From Flavobacteriales bacterium (GTDB lineage Bacteria > Bacteroidota > Bacteroidia > Flavobacteriales_F > PHOS-HE28): 64,000 nucleotides of DNA. Positions 42,909 to 51,898 of the stretch are shown in pieces. The stretch lies in the NCBI GenBank assembly GCA_020635715.1, contig JACJZG010000010.1, positions 1 to 64,000 on the forward strand. The letters run 5' to 3'. The first letter of the stretch is position 1; every line of letters begins with the position of its first letter. The notes below the pieces were generated by a model. That model saw only the letters and a list, made by a program, of their open reading frames with translations, searched no databases and was not told the DNA's origin. A program made the translations under genes and the position numbers.

Positions 42909-44128
42909 TCGATCCGGCGGAACTCAAGAACAAGGCGGAGAGCGCCGTGCTGATCGGGCTTATCACCGACCAGCAGGATGCAGACCAGGTGAAGGAATAC
43001 CTGGACGAACTTGAATTCCTGGCCACCACGGCGGACATCAGCACCTTGAAGCGATTCACGCAGAAGCTGCACAAGCCCGATGGCCGCACCTACATCGGCA
43101 GCGGCAAGCTTGCCGAGGTGAAGGCCTGGATGAAGGAGAACGGGGCCGATTCGGTCATCTTCGACGATGAACTGACCCCGGCCCAGCAGCGCAACCTGGA
43201 GAAGGAGCTGGGCACCCCGGTGCTGGACCGGCCGCGCCTGATCCTGGACATCTTCGCACGGCGCGCGCGCACCGCCCATGCCAAGACCCAGGTGGAACTG
43301 GCGCAGTACGAGTACATGTTGCCGCGCCTCACCAAGCTCTGGACCCACCTGGAGCGCCAGCGCGGCGGTACCGGCACACGTGGTGGAGCGGGTGAGAAGG
43401 AGATCGAGACCGACAGGCGGTTGATCCGCGACCGTATCGCCCTACTGAAGGGACAGCTCAAGCAGATCGACAAGCAGATGGCCACCCAGCGCGGCAACCG
43501 CGGCAAGCTCGTGCGCGTGGCGGTGGTGGGCTACACCAACGTGGGCAAGAGCACGCTCATGACGTTGATGAGCAAGACCGAGGTGTTCGCAGAGAACAAG
43601 CTCTTCGCCACCCTGGACACCACCGTGCGCAAGATCGTCCTGGGCAACCTGCCCTTCCTGATGAGCGACACGGTGGGTTTCATCCGCAAGCTGCCCACGC
43701 AACTGATCGAGAGCTTCAAGAGCACGCTGGATGAGACACGTGAGGCGGACCTGTTGCTGCACGTGGTTGACATCAGCCATCACAACTTCGAGGAACAATA
43801 CGAGACCGTACGCCAGACGCTGAATGAGATCGGCGCAGGGGGCAAGCCGATGATCCTTGTCTTCAATAAGGTCGATGCCTACCGCCCGGCGGAGCACGAC
43901 CCGGATGACCTGGCGCCGAAACGTGAGGATCAATATTCGCTGGAGGAACTGAAGGCCACCTGGATGGCAAGGTTGAACGGCGAGGACGTCATCTTCATCA
44001 GTGCGGCGGAGCGCATCAACATCGATGGCTTGCGCAAGCTCCTGTATGAACGGGTGAAGGCCATTCACACAGCGCGTTATCCGTACGAGAGCGACCTGTT
44101 GTTCAAGGACAGCTACGAGGAGGAATGA
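42905..44128 (+). CDS. hflX: GTPase HflX
   Basis: 407 residues from the ATG at 42905. HflX binds the 50S subunit, splits stalled ribosomes and hydrolyses GTP. The N-terminal HflX domain shows DGRTYIGSGKLAEVKAWM, DDELTPAQQRNLEKELG, LILDIFARRARTAHAKTQVE and LARLTKLWTHLERQRGGTGTR-type segments. The G domain follows: Walker A GYTNVGKST, switch II DTVGFIRKLP, and NKVD for guanine. The length is as expected. Its ATG overlaps the cytochrome c stop (ATGA). A link between redox genes and HflX is only positional. Confidence 0.96.
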   Translation: MIDPAELKNKAESAVLIGLITDQQDADQVKEYLDELEFLATTADISTLKRFTQKLHKPDGRTYIGSGKLAEVKAWMKENGADSVIFDDELTPAQQRNLEKELGTPVLDRPRLILDIFARRARTAHAKTQVELAQYEYMLPRLTKLWTHLERQRGGTGTRGGAGEKEIETDRRLIRDRIALLKGQLKQIDKQMATQRGNRGKLVRVAVVGYTNVGKSTLMTLMSKTEVFAENKLFATLDTTVRKIVLGNLPFLMSDTVGFIRKLPTQLIESFKSTLDETREADLLLHVVDISHHNFEEQYETVRQTLNEIGAGGKPMILVFNKVDAYRPAEHDPDDLAPKREDQYSLEELKATWMARLNGEDVIFISAAERINIDGLRKLLYERVKAIHTARYPYESDLLFKDSYEEE

Positions 44129-44175
44129 ACGCGGACCTGAACGGATCCCGTTGATCCGTGCGTTAGGAGCATCGG

Positions 44176-46449
44176 ATGGCGGCGAAACGTAGACCGGCGA
44201 AGAAGAAAGTATCCCGTTCCCGGAATGGACTTCCCTGGGGAAGGCTCCTAATGGCCTTCCTGGCGCTCGTTCTGGTGCTCTTCTTCGGCTTGATGCAACT
44301 GGTGCGCAGCGGTGCGTTCGGTGCGCTGCCAACAGAGAAGGAGCTATCCTCCATCCAGCACGAGCAGGCGACGCTGGTCCTGGACCGTGATGGGGAGCTC
44401 ATCGGCAAGCTGTTCGCCGAGGACAGGACCAACGTGGCGTACAAGGACCTGCCGAAGCACCTGGTGAACGCTTTGGTCGCCACGGAGGATGCCCGCTTCT
44501 TCAGTCACCAGGGTGTCGATGGCCGCAGCTACGTCCGGGTCTTCTTCCGCACCCTGCTCGGCCGTGATCGGAGCGGTGGAGGCGGCAGCACCATCTCCCA
44601 GCAGATCATCAAGAACCTTTACGGACGCGAACGTCATGGCCTGCTCACGGTGCCGGTGAACAAGATGAAGGAGGCGCTCGTGGCGCAGCGCCTGGAACGT
44701 GTGCTGAAGAAGGAGGATGTGCTCCTGCTCTATCTGAACTCGGTGCCTTTCGGTGAGAACACCTTCGGCATCGAAGCCGCCGCACAACGCTACTTCGGCA
44801 AACCGGCGCGCAAGCTGCTCGTACAGGAGAGTGCGGTGCTGGTCGGCATGCTGAAGGCGAACACGCGCTACAACCCACGCTTGCATCCCGAAGCATCCAA
44901 GGGCCGACGGGACCAGGTCTTCGAGCAGATGCACCGGCACGGCGACCTCGACCGGCACGCAGTGGACAGCCTGCGCGCGCTGCCGCTCACGTTGAACTAT
45001 ACCGGCGGTGATGCATTGGACATCCACGGCTACTTCGTGAAGCATGTGGAACGCGAAGCTCGGTCCATACTCGAAGGCCTGTCGAGACCGGATGGTGGAC
45101 ACTACGACATCCGGAAAGACGGCCTGCGGATAACGACCACCCTGGACGCTGACCTGCAGCGCATGGCACATATCGCGGTGCATCAGCACCTCGCCGCCAT
45201 GCAACCGAAGTTGGATGCGGAGCTTCGAGCCTCCAAGGAGCGCAACGGCTGGGAGAAGGACATGGAGAAGCGGGGAGGCAAGCGATGGCGCAGCAAGGAA
45301 CGCATCGTTCGTGAAGTGTACGATCATCAGGCACGTCGGATCGACACCCTCAGCTACCGCGACAGCCTATGGCACTACCACAAGCTGCTGAACGGTGCCG
45401 TGCTGATGATGGAGCCTGGCAGCGGTGCGGTGCGCGTGTGGGTGGGTGGCAATGACCACCGGTACCTTCCCTATGACCTGGTGACCGCACGCCGGCCCAT
45501 TGCGAGCACGATCAAACCGGTGGTGTATGCCGCCGCCCTGGAGCGGGGCCTCGATCCATGCACCTACCTGGACAACGACCGGAAGACCTACACGGAATTC
45601 GATGACTGGGCACCGGACAACTTCGACAAGGACACCACGGGTGGGCAGGTGGCCATGTGGTATGCACTGGCAAAGAGCATGAACCGACCCACCGTGGACC
45701 TCTACTTCCGGACCGGCACGGACACCCTTGCCCGCACGATGGCGGCGCTCGGGCTACCGACCTCGGAAGTGGACAAGCCCGCCATGGCACTTGGCGCTGT
45801 CGACATCTCCTTGCGTGAGATCGTTCCGGCCTTTGGTGCGTTCGCGCAGCAGGGGCGGCTCAACGGTCCGCAGCTCATCACCCGCATCACCGACGCCCAG
45901 GGCCGGGAGTTGTACCGCGCCAGGGAGCCGAGGTCCGCGCAGGCCCTTTCACCAGGCACCGCTGCCGACATCACCGCCATGTTGCAGCGCGCGGTGGACC
46001 AGGGCACGGGAGCGGCGTTGCGGTCACGCTTCGGGATCAAAGCTCCACTTGCCGGGAAGACCGGGACCTCGCAGGACTATGGTGACGCCTGGTTCGTCGG
46101 GTACACGCCCGGACTCGTCATCGGGACCTGGGTGGGCGCGTTCGACCACTCCGTGCACTTCCGCAGCGCAAACGGCACGGGCGGACAGCTGGCCCTGCCG
46201 ATCGCTGGCAAGGTGCTCGCGCAGATGGAGCGTGCACCGGAGCTGCGGAAACGCTACCTCCTCCCCTTCAGCCTGCCTGCGGACCACGAGCCTGACCTCG
46301 ACTGCGATCGGCAGCGGCACCCGGACTTCCTTCAACGCCTGATCCAGGATGCCTTCGGCCGTCCGGTGCGCGAGGAACCTGGAAAGGAGGACCAGGATGA
46401 TCCGGAACGGCGGAACATATTCGACCGGCTCTTCAAGAAGCGCGACTGA
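44176..46449 (+). CDS. Class A penicillin-binding protein (PBP1a-type glycosyltransferase/transpeptidase)
   Basis: 757 residues. It polymerises and cross-links peptidoglycan. A short basic cytosolic tail precedes one TM (about 17-38, LLMAFLALVLVLFFGLMQLV). The GT51 domain has the catalytic Glu in VATEDARFFSHQGVD, then GGGSTISQQIIKNL and RKLLVQESAVLVGMLKANT. The transpeptidase has the acyl-enzyme Ser in RRPIASTIKPVVY, the SxN motif KSMNRP, and KTGTSQDYGDAWF. The C-terminus is basic. The start lies 47 bases after hflX; its stop overlaps the end of the convergent acyltransferase gene by 17 bases. Confidence 0.95.
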   Translation: MAAKRRPAKKKVSRSRNGLPWGRLLMAFLALVLVLFFGLMQLVRSGAFGALPTEKELSSIQHEQATLVLDRDGELIGKLFAEDRTNVAYKDLPKHLVNALVATEDARFFSHQGVDGRSYVRVFFRTLLGRDRSGGGGSTISQQIIKNLYGRERHGLLTVPVNKMKEALVAQRLERVLKKEDVLLLYLNSVPFGENTFGIEAAAQRYFGKPARKLLVQESAVLVGMLKANTRYNPRLHPEASKGRRDQVFEQMHRHGDLDRHAVDSLRALPLTLNYTGGDALDIHGYFVKHVEREARSILEGLSRPDGGHYDIRKDGLRITTTLDADLQRMAHIAVHQHLAAMQPKLDAELRASKERNGWEKDMEKRGGKRWRSKERIVREVYDHQARRIDTLSYRDSLWHYHKLLNGAVLMMEPGSGAVRVWVGGNDHRYLPYDLVTARRPIASTIKPVVYAAALERGLDPCTYLDNDRKTYTEFDDWAPDNFDKDTTGGQVAMWYALAKSMNRPTVDLYFRTGTDTLARTMAALGLPTSEVDKPAMALGAVDISLREIVPAFGAFAQQGRLNGPQLITRITDAQGRELYRAREPRSAQALSPGTAADITAMLQRAVDQGTGAALRSRFGIKAPLAGKTGTSQDYGDAWFVGYTPGLVIGTWVGAFDHSVHFRSANGTGGQLALPIAGKVLAQMERAPELRKRYLLPFSLPADHEPDLDCDRQRHPDFLQRLIQDAFGRPVREEPGKEDQDDPERRNIFDRLFKKRD

Positions 46450-47539
46450 GCGCGGCGAGGATGCGCCTTGACAGGCCATCGCGCATGGCCATGAAAGGGC
46501 GCTCCCAGTACCGGTACACCACGGCTGCGAGGACGATGCTGAGGAGCCAGTATCCCGCGTACAAGACCAGGCTGGCCGCCAACGACCGACCGGGCATAAG
46601 TTCCAGGTAAAGGGAACGCACCGGCATGTGCACGAGATAGAGCGCATACGAGATGCGGCTCAGGAAGGTGACCACCGAACCCCAACGCCCGACCTTGTGC
46701 CAACCCGCCATGAAGGGCAGCATGAGCGCCATGCCCGAACCGGAAAGCACCAGGAACAAGGTACCCATGTACAGGAGGTTGTTCTCGCCGCGGAGGAGGA
46801 TCGCAACGGTGAGCAACAACGCCCCGATCAGGAACAGCTCCACACGTCGCGCGGAGAAGATGTTCGGCACATGGTACACGAGCCAGGCCATCAGCACGCC
46901 GTAGCCGATCGTATCGAAGCGGAGCACCACGATCTTCCGGACGAGCAGGTCGAGGGTGAACGGCGTGCCGACCGCGTCCATGGCGGGATAGCGCAGCAGG
47001 ACGGGGACCACGATCATGATCACGGTGCAGGCGAGGAAGCCCCACTTCGGCGAACGCCTCCAGGCGAGCACAGCGAGCAACAGCGGGAAAAGGAGGTAGA
47101 ACCATTCCTCCACGGCCAGGGACCAGGACTCCCAGAAGAAGAGGTCGAGCGGGATGACCAGGTTCTGCAGGAAGACGAAGTAGGCCAGCGTGTTCACGTT
47201 CAATAAGCCCATGGACCAGCCCATGTGCACCATGCCGATGTTGATGAGCAGGAAGAGGTAGTAGTTCGGCAGGGTGCGCAACCAGCGTCGCTGCCAGAAG
47301 TCGAGCAGGCGACGCCACCACGGCACTTCGCTGGCATGCGACATCCGGATCAGGATGTTGCCGATGAGGAAACCACTGAGCACGAAGAAGAGGTCGACAC
47401 CATCCATGGCGGAGGCGCCGGGGTTCCGTGGCCAGTGCGCGTCCAGCAGGTCGTCGGCATGGGAATACACCACGATCACCGCAGCCAGGGCGCGCACCAG
47501 ATCGAGCCCGAAGATCCGCGGGTGTGTTCCGGAAGACAT
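46433..47539 (-). CDS. Acyltransferase 3 family membrane protein
   Basis: 368 residues with about ten TM helices. The N-terminus RIFGLDLVRALAAVIVVYSH is the family hallmark: the Arg and His of motif RxxAxxxVxxxH. GVDLFFVLSGFLIG follows, then RRWLRTLPNYYLFLLINI, FFWESWSLAVEEWFYLLFPL and TIGYGVLMAWLVYH. Members O-acetylate cell-envelope sugars such as O-antigen or exopolysaccharide. There is no SGNH domain at the C-terminus. A TACATTCA element at 47545-47552 sits close upstream. Substrate unknown; the nearby kdsB and GT9 genes are not adjacent. Confidence 0.92.
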   Translation of the reverse strand: MSSGTHPRIFGLDLVRALAAVIVVYSHADDLLDAHWPRNPGASAMDGVDLFFVLSGFLIGNILIRMSHASEVPWWRRLLDFWQRRWLRTLPNYYLFLLINIGMVHMGWSMGLLNVNTLAYFVFLQNLVIPLDLFFWESWSLAVEEWFYLLFPLLLAVLAWRRSPKWGFLACTVIMIVVPVLLRYPAMDAVGTPFTLDLLVRKIVVLRFDTIGYGVLMAWLVYHVPNIFSARRVELFLIGALLLTVAILLRGENNLLYMGTLFLVLSGSGMALMLPFMAGWHKVGRWGSVVTFLSRISYALYLVHMPVRSLYLELMPGRSLAASLVLYAGYWLLSIVLAAVVYRYWERPFMAMRDGLSRRILAALSRAS

Positions 47540-47558
47540 CGCGGTGAATGTAGCCGCC

Positions 47559-49409
47559 TCAGCCGAACGCCTGCATGTCGCAGAGCTTGCGGTACTGGCC
47601 GCCCGCGTCGTACAACTGCTGGTGCGTTCCGCGTTCGATGATGCGGCCCTGCTGCATCACGCAGATCTCGTCGCAGTGCTGGATCGTGCTCAACCGGTGA
47701 GCGATCACCAGGCTCGTACGCCCTTCGAGCATCTTGAAGAGCGCCTCCTGCACGAGTCGTTCGCTCTCCGTGTCCAACGCGCTCGTGGCCTCGTCGAGGA
47801 TGAGGATCGGCGGGTTCTTCAACACGGCACGCGCGATGGCCAGGCGCTGCTTCTGGCCGCCGCTCAGGCGGTTCCCACCGTCGCCGATGTTCGTCTGATA
47901 GCCCTCCTCCAACTGTTCGATGAAACCGTGCGCGTTGGCGATGCGCGCGGCGCGCTCGATATCGGCCATGGCCACGCCCGGCGTACCGAAGGCGATGTTG
48001 TTGGCCACCGTATCGTTGAAGAGGATGCTGTCCTGGGTGACGATCCCCATCAAGGCCCGGATGTCATTGATCCGCAGGTCGCGCAGGTCGTTGCCATCGA
48101 GCAGGACCCGGCCTTCCGTCACGTCGAAGAAACGGGGCAACAGACCGGCAAGGGTGGTCTTCCCGCTACCGCTCGTTCCCACCAAGGCCACGCTCTTCCC
48201 TTTCGGTATCGTCAATTCGATATCCTGCAGGACGGCTCTACGTTCATGGTCCGTCCCGGCTCGTGGTGGCGCTTCGTACGCGAAGGTCACGCCCTGGAAT
48301 TCGATGCGGTCGTGGAAGTCACTGATGGGCATGGCATCGGGACGTTCCTTCACGGTGTTCTCCACGGCGAGCAGATCGAAGAGCCGCTGCCCGCTCGCTG
48401 ATCCACGCACGATCGCCGAATAGCCCTGGGAGAAGCCCTTGATCGGCGGCAGCAGCTGGGAGAAGATGATGATGAAGCCCAGGAAACTGTCGCCCGTGAG
48501 CGTGGGTTCGGCACCAAGCACATAGGAGCCACCCAGGTACGCGATGGTCGCCATCACGGCCGCGCCCAGCGTCTCGCTCAGCGGAGAGGCGATGTCCTGG
48601 CGGTTCAGCATGGCGATGCTGCTGCGGGTGAGCATCTCATTCTCACGTGCGAAGCGCCGGCGCATATCCCCTTCGCCGTTGAAGGCCTTGATCACCCGGA
48701 TGCCGGTCAGCGTCTCCTCCACACGTGCCAGCAGGTCCGCGTTCTTCTCCTGCACACGGGTGCTCTTGCGCTTCAGGCTCTTGCTGATCCGGCCGATGAG
48801 CAGTCCACTTACCGGCAGCAACAACAGGGCGATCAACGTGAGCTGCGGTGCGATGGTGATCATGGTGCCCAGGAAGAGCAGGATGGCGATGGGCTCGCGG
48901 AAGACCATCTCGATGTAGAACATCACGCTGTACTCCATCACGTGCATATCGCTGGTGATGAGCGCGAGCAGGTCCCCCTTGCGCTCGCCGCTGTGGTACC
49001 GCAGGGGCAGCTCGAGCATCTTGTCATAGACAGCTGCCCGGATATCACGTACGATGTAGTTGCGGAAGTTGCAGATGGCCACCACCGCCAGGTACCGGAA
49101 GAGGTTCTTGAACAGGAAGATCACCACCACCGTGATGCTGATGGTCAACAAGGCGCCCATCTGGCCGTTCCGCTCGATGAGCTGGGTGAGGCCCCAGTTG
49201 AAAGTGCCTTCCAGTCCTTCTCGTGTCCACAGCACTGCGGGGCGGACGTCCACCGGCTTCACCTGCCCGAGCAGGAGCCGCAGGAAAGGGATGAACAACA
49301 GGAGCGAGGCGAGGTGGAAGACGGTGGCCAGCAAGTTGAAGACCACATTGAGCACCGCGAAGCGCCGGTAGGGCCTGCCATAGCCGAGTATCCGGAAGAA
49401 GTTGCGCAT
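47559..49409 (-). CDS. MsbA-like ABC exporter (fused permease and ATPase)
   Basis: 616 residues from the ATG at 49409; a longer reading extends into the divergent gap and rbfA and is unlikely. The permease half (about 1-330) begins MRNFFRILGYGRPYRRFAV with six TM spans. The ATPase half has Walker A GTSGSGKTT, Q-loop VTQDSILFN, signature LSGGQKQR and Walker B ILILDEATSALD followed by the H-loop AHRLST. Members flip lipid A (MsbA), drugs or other lipids. In a Gram-negative with kdsB and GT9 nearby, lipid A export is a fair guess. The acyltransferase 3 gene lies 19 bases downstream on the same strand. Confidence 0.94.
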   Translation of the reverse strand: MRNFFRILGYGRPYRRFAVLNVVFNLLATVFHLASLLLFIPFLRLLLGQVKPVDVRPAVLWTREGLEGTFNWGLTQLIERNGQMGALLTISITVVVIFLFKNLFRYLAVVAICNFRNYIVRDIRAAVYDKMLELPLRYHSGERKGDLLALITSDMHVMEYSVMFYIEMVFREPIAILLFLGTMITIAPQLTLIALLLLPVSGLLIGRISKSLKRKSTRVQEKNADLLARVEETLTGIRVIKAFNGEGDMRRRFARENEMLTRSSIAMLNRQDIASPLSETLGAAVMATIAYLGGSYVLGAEPTLTGDSFLGFIIIFSQLLPPIKGFSQGYSAIVRGSASGQRLFDLLAVENTVKERPDAMPISDFHDRIEFQGVTFAYEAPPRAGTDHERRAVLQDIELTIPKGKSVALVGTSGSGKTTLAGLLPRFFDVTEGRVLLDGNDLRDLRINDIRALMGIVTQDSILFNDTVANNIAFGTPGVAMADIERAARIANAHGFIEQLEEGYQTNIGDGGNRLSGGQKQRLAIARAVLKNPPILILDEATSALDTESERLVQEALFKMLEGRTSLVIAHRLSTIQHCDEICVMQQGRIIERGTHQQLYDAGGQYRKLCDMQAFG

Positions 49410-49420
49410 CGTGCGGCCCG

Positions 49421-49428
49421 CGAAGGTA
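49421..49428 (-). promoter_or_regulatory. Candidate -7 element of the ABC exporter
   Basis: Minus strand TACCTTCG, 11 bases before the ATG at 49409; back to back with the rbfA element. Confidence 0.45.
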
Positions 49429-49450
49429 GGACCACATGGAGGCACCGACC

Positions 49451-49458
49451 TACCTTCG
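49451..49458 (+). promoter_or_regulatory. Candidate -7 element of rbfA
   Basis: TACCTTCG with 8 bases to the rbfA ATG; a leaderless or near-leaderless start is expected. Confidence 0.45.
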
Positions 49459-49466
49459 CCGTTGAA

Positions 49467-49808
49467 ATGGACAGTGTGCGACAGAACAAGGTGAACAGCC
49501 TCCTGCAGAAGGAAATGGCGGTCATCTTCCAGCAGGAGGGCCGTAACCTGCTTCCCGGAGGACTCATCACGGTCTCGGCCGTTCGGGTGAGCCCCGACCT
49601 CGGTGTGGCCAAGGTCTACCTCAGCCTCTTTCCCGTGAAGGACAAGAAGGCCGTGATCGAGGTGATCAAGGGCCAGGCCCATCGGTTGCGTGGAGCGCTG
49701 GGCGCGCGGATCGGCAAGCAGATGCGCATCGTGCCCGAACTGCTGTTCTATGTGGACGACTCCCTCGATCGGGCGGAAGAGATCGACAAACTGCTGAAAG
49801 GCGAATAG
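49467..49808 (+). CDS. rbfA: Ribosome-binding factor A
   Basis: 113 residues, normal length. RbfA binds the 30S subunit during 16S rRNA 5'-end maturation. The KH-like fold is recognised by VRQNKVNSLLQKEMAVIFQ at the start, the central LITVSAVRVSPDLGVAKVYL and SLFP, and the C-terminal RIVPELLFYVDDSLDRAEEI. The ATG at 49467 gives the standard N-terminus MDSVRQNKV. The methyltransferase gene at 49810 starts one base past the stop, so they are probably one transcript. Confidence 0.96.
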   Translation: MDSVRQNKVNSLLQKEMAVIFQQEGRNLLPGGLITVSAVRVSPDLGVAKVYLSLFPVKDKKAVIEVIKGQAHRLRGALGARIGKQMRIVPELLFYVDDSLDRAEEIDKLLKGE

Positions 49809-49809
49809 C

Positions 49810-50628
49810 ATGCAGTACGATCCGGTGAAGCGCCGCCTGGGCGTCGTCTTCAATAGCACGCCCTTCCTGCGCAAGCTCTTCTACCAGCTGCTGGACCTAC
49901 TCCTCCTGCGTTGCTGGCACATCCAGCGCGAACTGCGGAAATGGATGGCGGAGCGCACTGCGGGCAACAGGCCCGTCACGGCCATCTATGACGCGGGCGC
50001 CGGCTTCGGGCAATACACGTACTGGTTGAGCGGCAAATTGCCACAAGCGCGGATCACCGCCATCGACGTCAAGGAGGAACAGGTGGCCGATTGCAACGCT
50101 TTCTTCCAACGGATCGGACGACCGCAGGTGGCGTTCCAAGTGGGCGATGTCACCCGCTTCGAGGAGCCGGACACCTTCGACCTTGTTGTCTGTGTGGATG
50201 TGATGGAGCACATCCTGGAGGACGAGGCCGCGCTACGCTGCTACAGCACCTCGTTGAAGCCTGGCGGCATGCTCATCATCAGCACGCCGAGCGATCAGGG
50301 GGGCAGCGATGTGCATGAGGAAGGCGAAGGCTCATTCATCGAAGAGCACGTGCGTGACGGCTACAACATCGATGACATCCGGGCGAAATGCCTGCGCAAC
50401 GGCTTCAGCAAGGTGGAAGCGCGATACAGCTATGGTGCACCGGGAAAGATCAGCTGGAAGCTCAGCATGAAATGGCCACTGCTCATGCTCCAGGCGAACA
50501 AGTTGTTCTTCATCGTGCTGCCCGTCTACTACCTCATCGCCTACCCCATCGCCTTCGTGCTGAACATGGCCGATGTGCGCATGAAGCACAGCACCGGGAC
50601 CGGATTGATCGTGAAAGCGTGGAAGTGA
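49810..50628 (+). CDS. Class I SAM-dependent methyltransferase
   Basis: 272 residues. Residues ~58-165 hold a class I SAM fold: IYDAGAGFGQYTYWLSG is the Gly-rich motif I, AIDVKEEQVADCNAFF motif II, VCVDVMEHILEDEAALRC motif III and LKPGGMLIISTPSDQGG motif IV. A C-terminal hydrophobic segment (KLFFIVLPVYYLIAYPIAFVLN) could be a membrane anchor, unusual for a soluble methyltransferase. The acceptor is unknown. The start at 49810 is one base after rbfA, implying co-transcription; the broken membrane protein gene is convergent, 18 bases past the stop. Confidence 0.86.
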   Translation: MQYDPVKRRLGVVFNSTPFLRKLFYQLLDLLLLRCWHIQRELRKWMAERTAGNRPVTAIYDAGAGFGQYTYWLSGKLPQARITAIDVKEEQVADCNAFFQRIGRPQVAFQVGDVTRFEEPDTFDLVVCVDVMEHILEDEAALRCYSTSLKPGGMLIISTPSDQGGSDVHEEGEGSFIEEHVRDGYNIDDIRAKCLRNGFSKVEARYSYGAPGKISWKLSMKWPLLMLQANKLFFIVLPVYYLIAYPIAFVLNMADVRMKHSTGTGLIVKAWK

Positions 50629-50646
50629 GCGATGGGCTCGTGCGCT

Positions 50647-51754
50647 TCACTCCAGGACGTACGCACGGATCTCGTTGAGCGGATAGGGAACACCTCCGGT
50701 CACCGTGTAGGGGCTTATCAGGAAGTTCAGCAGCCAGGCGCTCAGCAGGAGCAGAACGGCGGTGTTGCGCCCGATGCTCCTCGCGGGATCAACCCCCGCA
50801 AGCGCCAAGACCGGGAAGGTCCAGCACAACATCCGGTGGTGTCGAACGCGATCGATAACGTGGAACCGACCGATGCGGCAACAAGGAGCGACCAGCGCAG
50901 GTGCCTGTTCTTCCAACCACCGGCGATGAAAGCCATGGGCACGATCGACCAATGCAGACGAAATACCGCAAAGGCACCGACCGCAGTGGCCCCAAGGCCG
51001 ACATCGAGACAACTCTGCCTGTTCCGGTCACTGGTAGAATGCCGTGGAAAGCACTTCCGATCGGCCTGTTCAGCCCACCATCGATAGAGCAGATAAGGCA
51101 GGAGCATGAGCGCGACGATGCCTGCACGCTTCACCCACATCCTTGCCTCATTACGACCGAGCCCGGCGGCAGAAGCCAGGCCGGCAAGAGCACGGCGGTC
51201 GCCCCATGGGTCACGATCGCCAGGGCCATGAAGGTGCATGTGGCCATGGTCCGGTCGATGTTCATCAGCGCTGCCGCGAGAAAGAAATAACTGACCGCAT
51301 CAATGAAGCCCGGGCCTGCCAGAGAGTGCATGGCGACCGGTGAGAATGAGATGGCCAGCATGATGGCGAGGGCGTGGAGAGGTGCCGCCCCCTGCCTTCT
51401 GCACCACACGTTCACCTGTGCAAGGAACCCCACCAGGAACCCCCAGGGGACCAGCACGAACCAGGGACCACGTAACCCGGAAACCCAGCCCAAAAGCGGC
51501 GCCAGGATCCTGCCCCGGAACGGATTCGCGACACCCGTATCCACCGGGTCCAGTGAAAGCGCTGCGTAGTAGGCACCATGCGAAATGGGCGCGGATCCAC
51601 CCTCCACATAGGCATGCACCAGGAACACGAGCACCAAGGCAATGACCAGCGAGCCCATCCATGTCCCCGAACGTCCGTACCAACTTTCCAGCAACGTATT
51701 GGCACGATCAATAACGATGGCCAGCACATGATCAGGGCCAATGGTCATGCGCAC
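50647..51754 (-). pseudogene. Polytopic membrane protein broken by two one-base deletions
   Basis: Read in three frames it forms a continuous polytopic protein of about 365 residues. From 51754: MGSLVIALVLVFLVHAYVEG, LGWVSGLRGPWFVLVPWGFL, ALAIMLAISFSPVAMH and AIVTHGATAVLLPAWLLPPG. A shift near 51150 continues with GRNEARMWVKRAGIVALMLL, GATAVGAFAVFRLHWSIVPM and RWSLLVAASVGSTLSIAFDT. A second shift near 50845 continues with MLCWTFPVLALAGVDPARSI, AVLLLLSAWLLNFLISPYTV and the end NEIRAYVLE. Both breaks are explained by a single missing base. No enzyme motif is visible. It is convergent with the methyltransferase gene. Either assembly indels or recent decay; I do not recognise the family. Confidence 0.75.
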
Positions 51755-51898
51755 ATGATGATGACAAGGGCCATTCCCACCGGTTGAGGACCACGTTGAG
51801 GTCGACCTTTACGAAGCTAGGCTGATCGCTGCGTTGGAGCAAACAGCTTCCTCTTTCGCGCCCATCTTTGCACAGGTCCGCCGCCTTGCGGCCCGCGC
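51755..51898. other. Intergenic gap before the FtsX-like permease
   Basis: 144 bases between divergent starts. CATCTTTG at 51863-51870 resembles the -7 motif with its first base changed, 28 bases before the ATG at 51899. No gene is seen. Confidence 0.5.
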
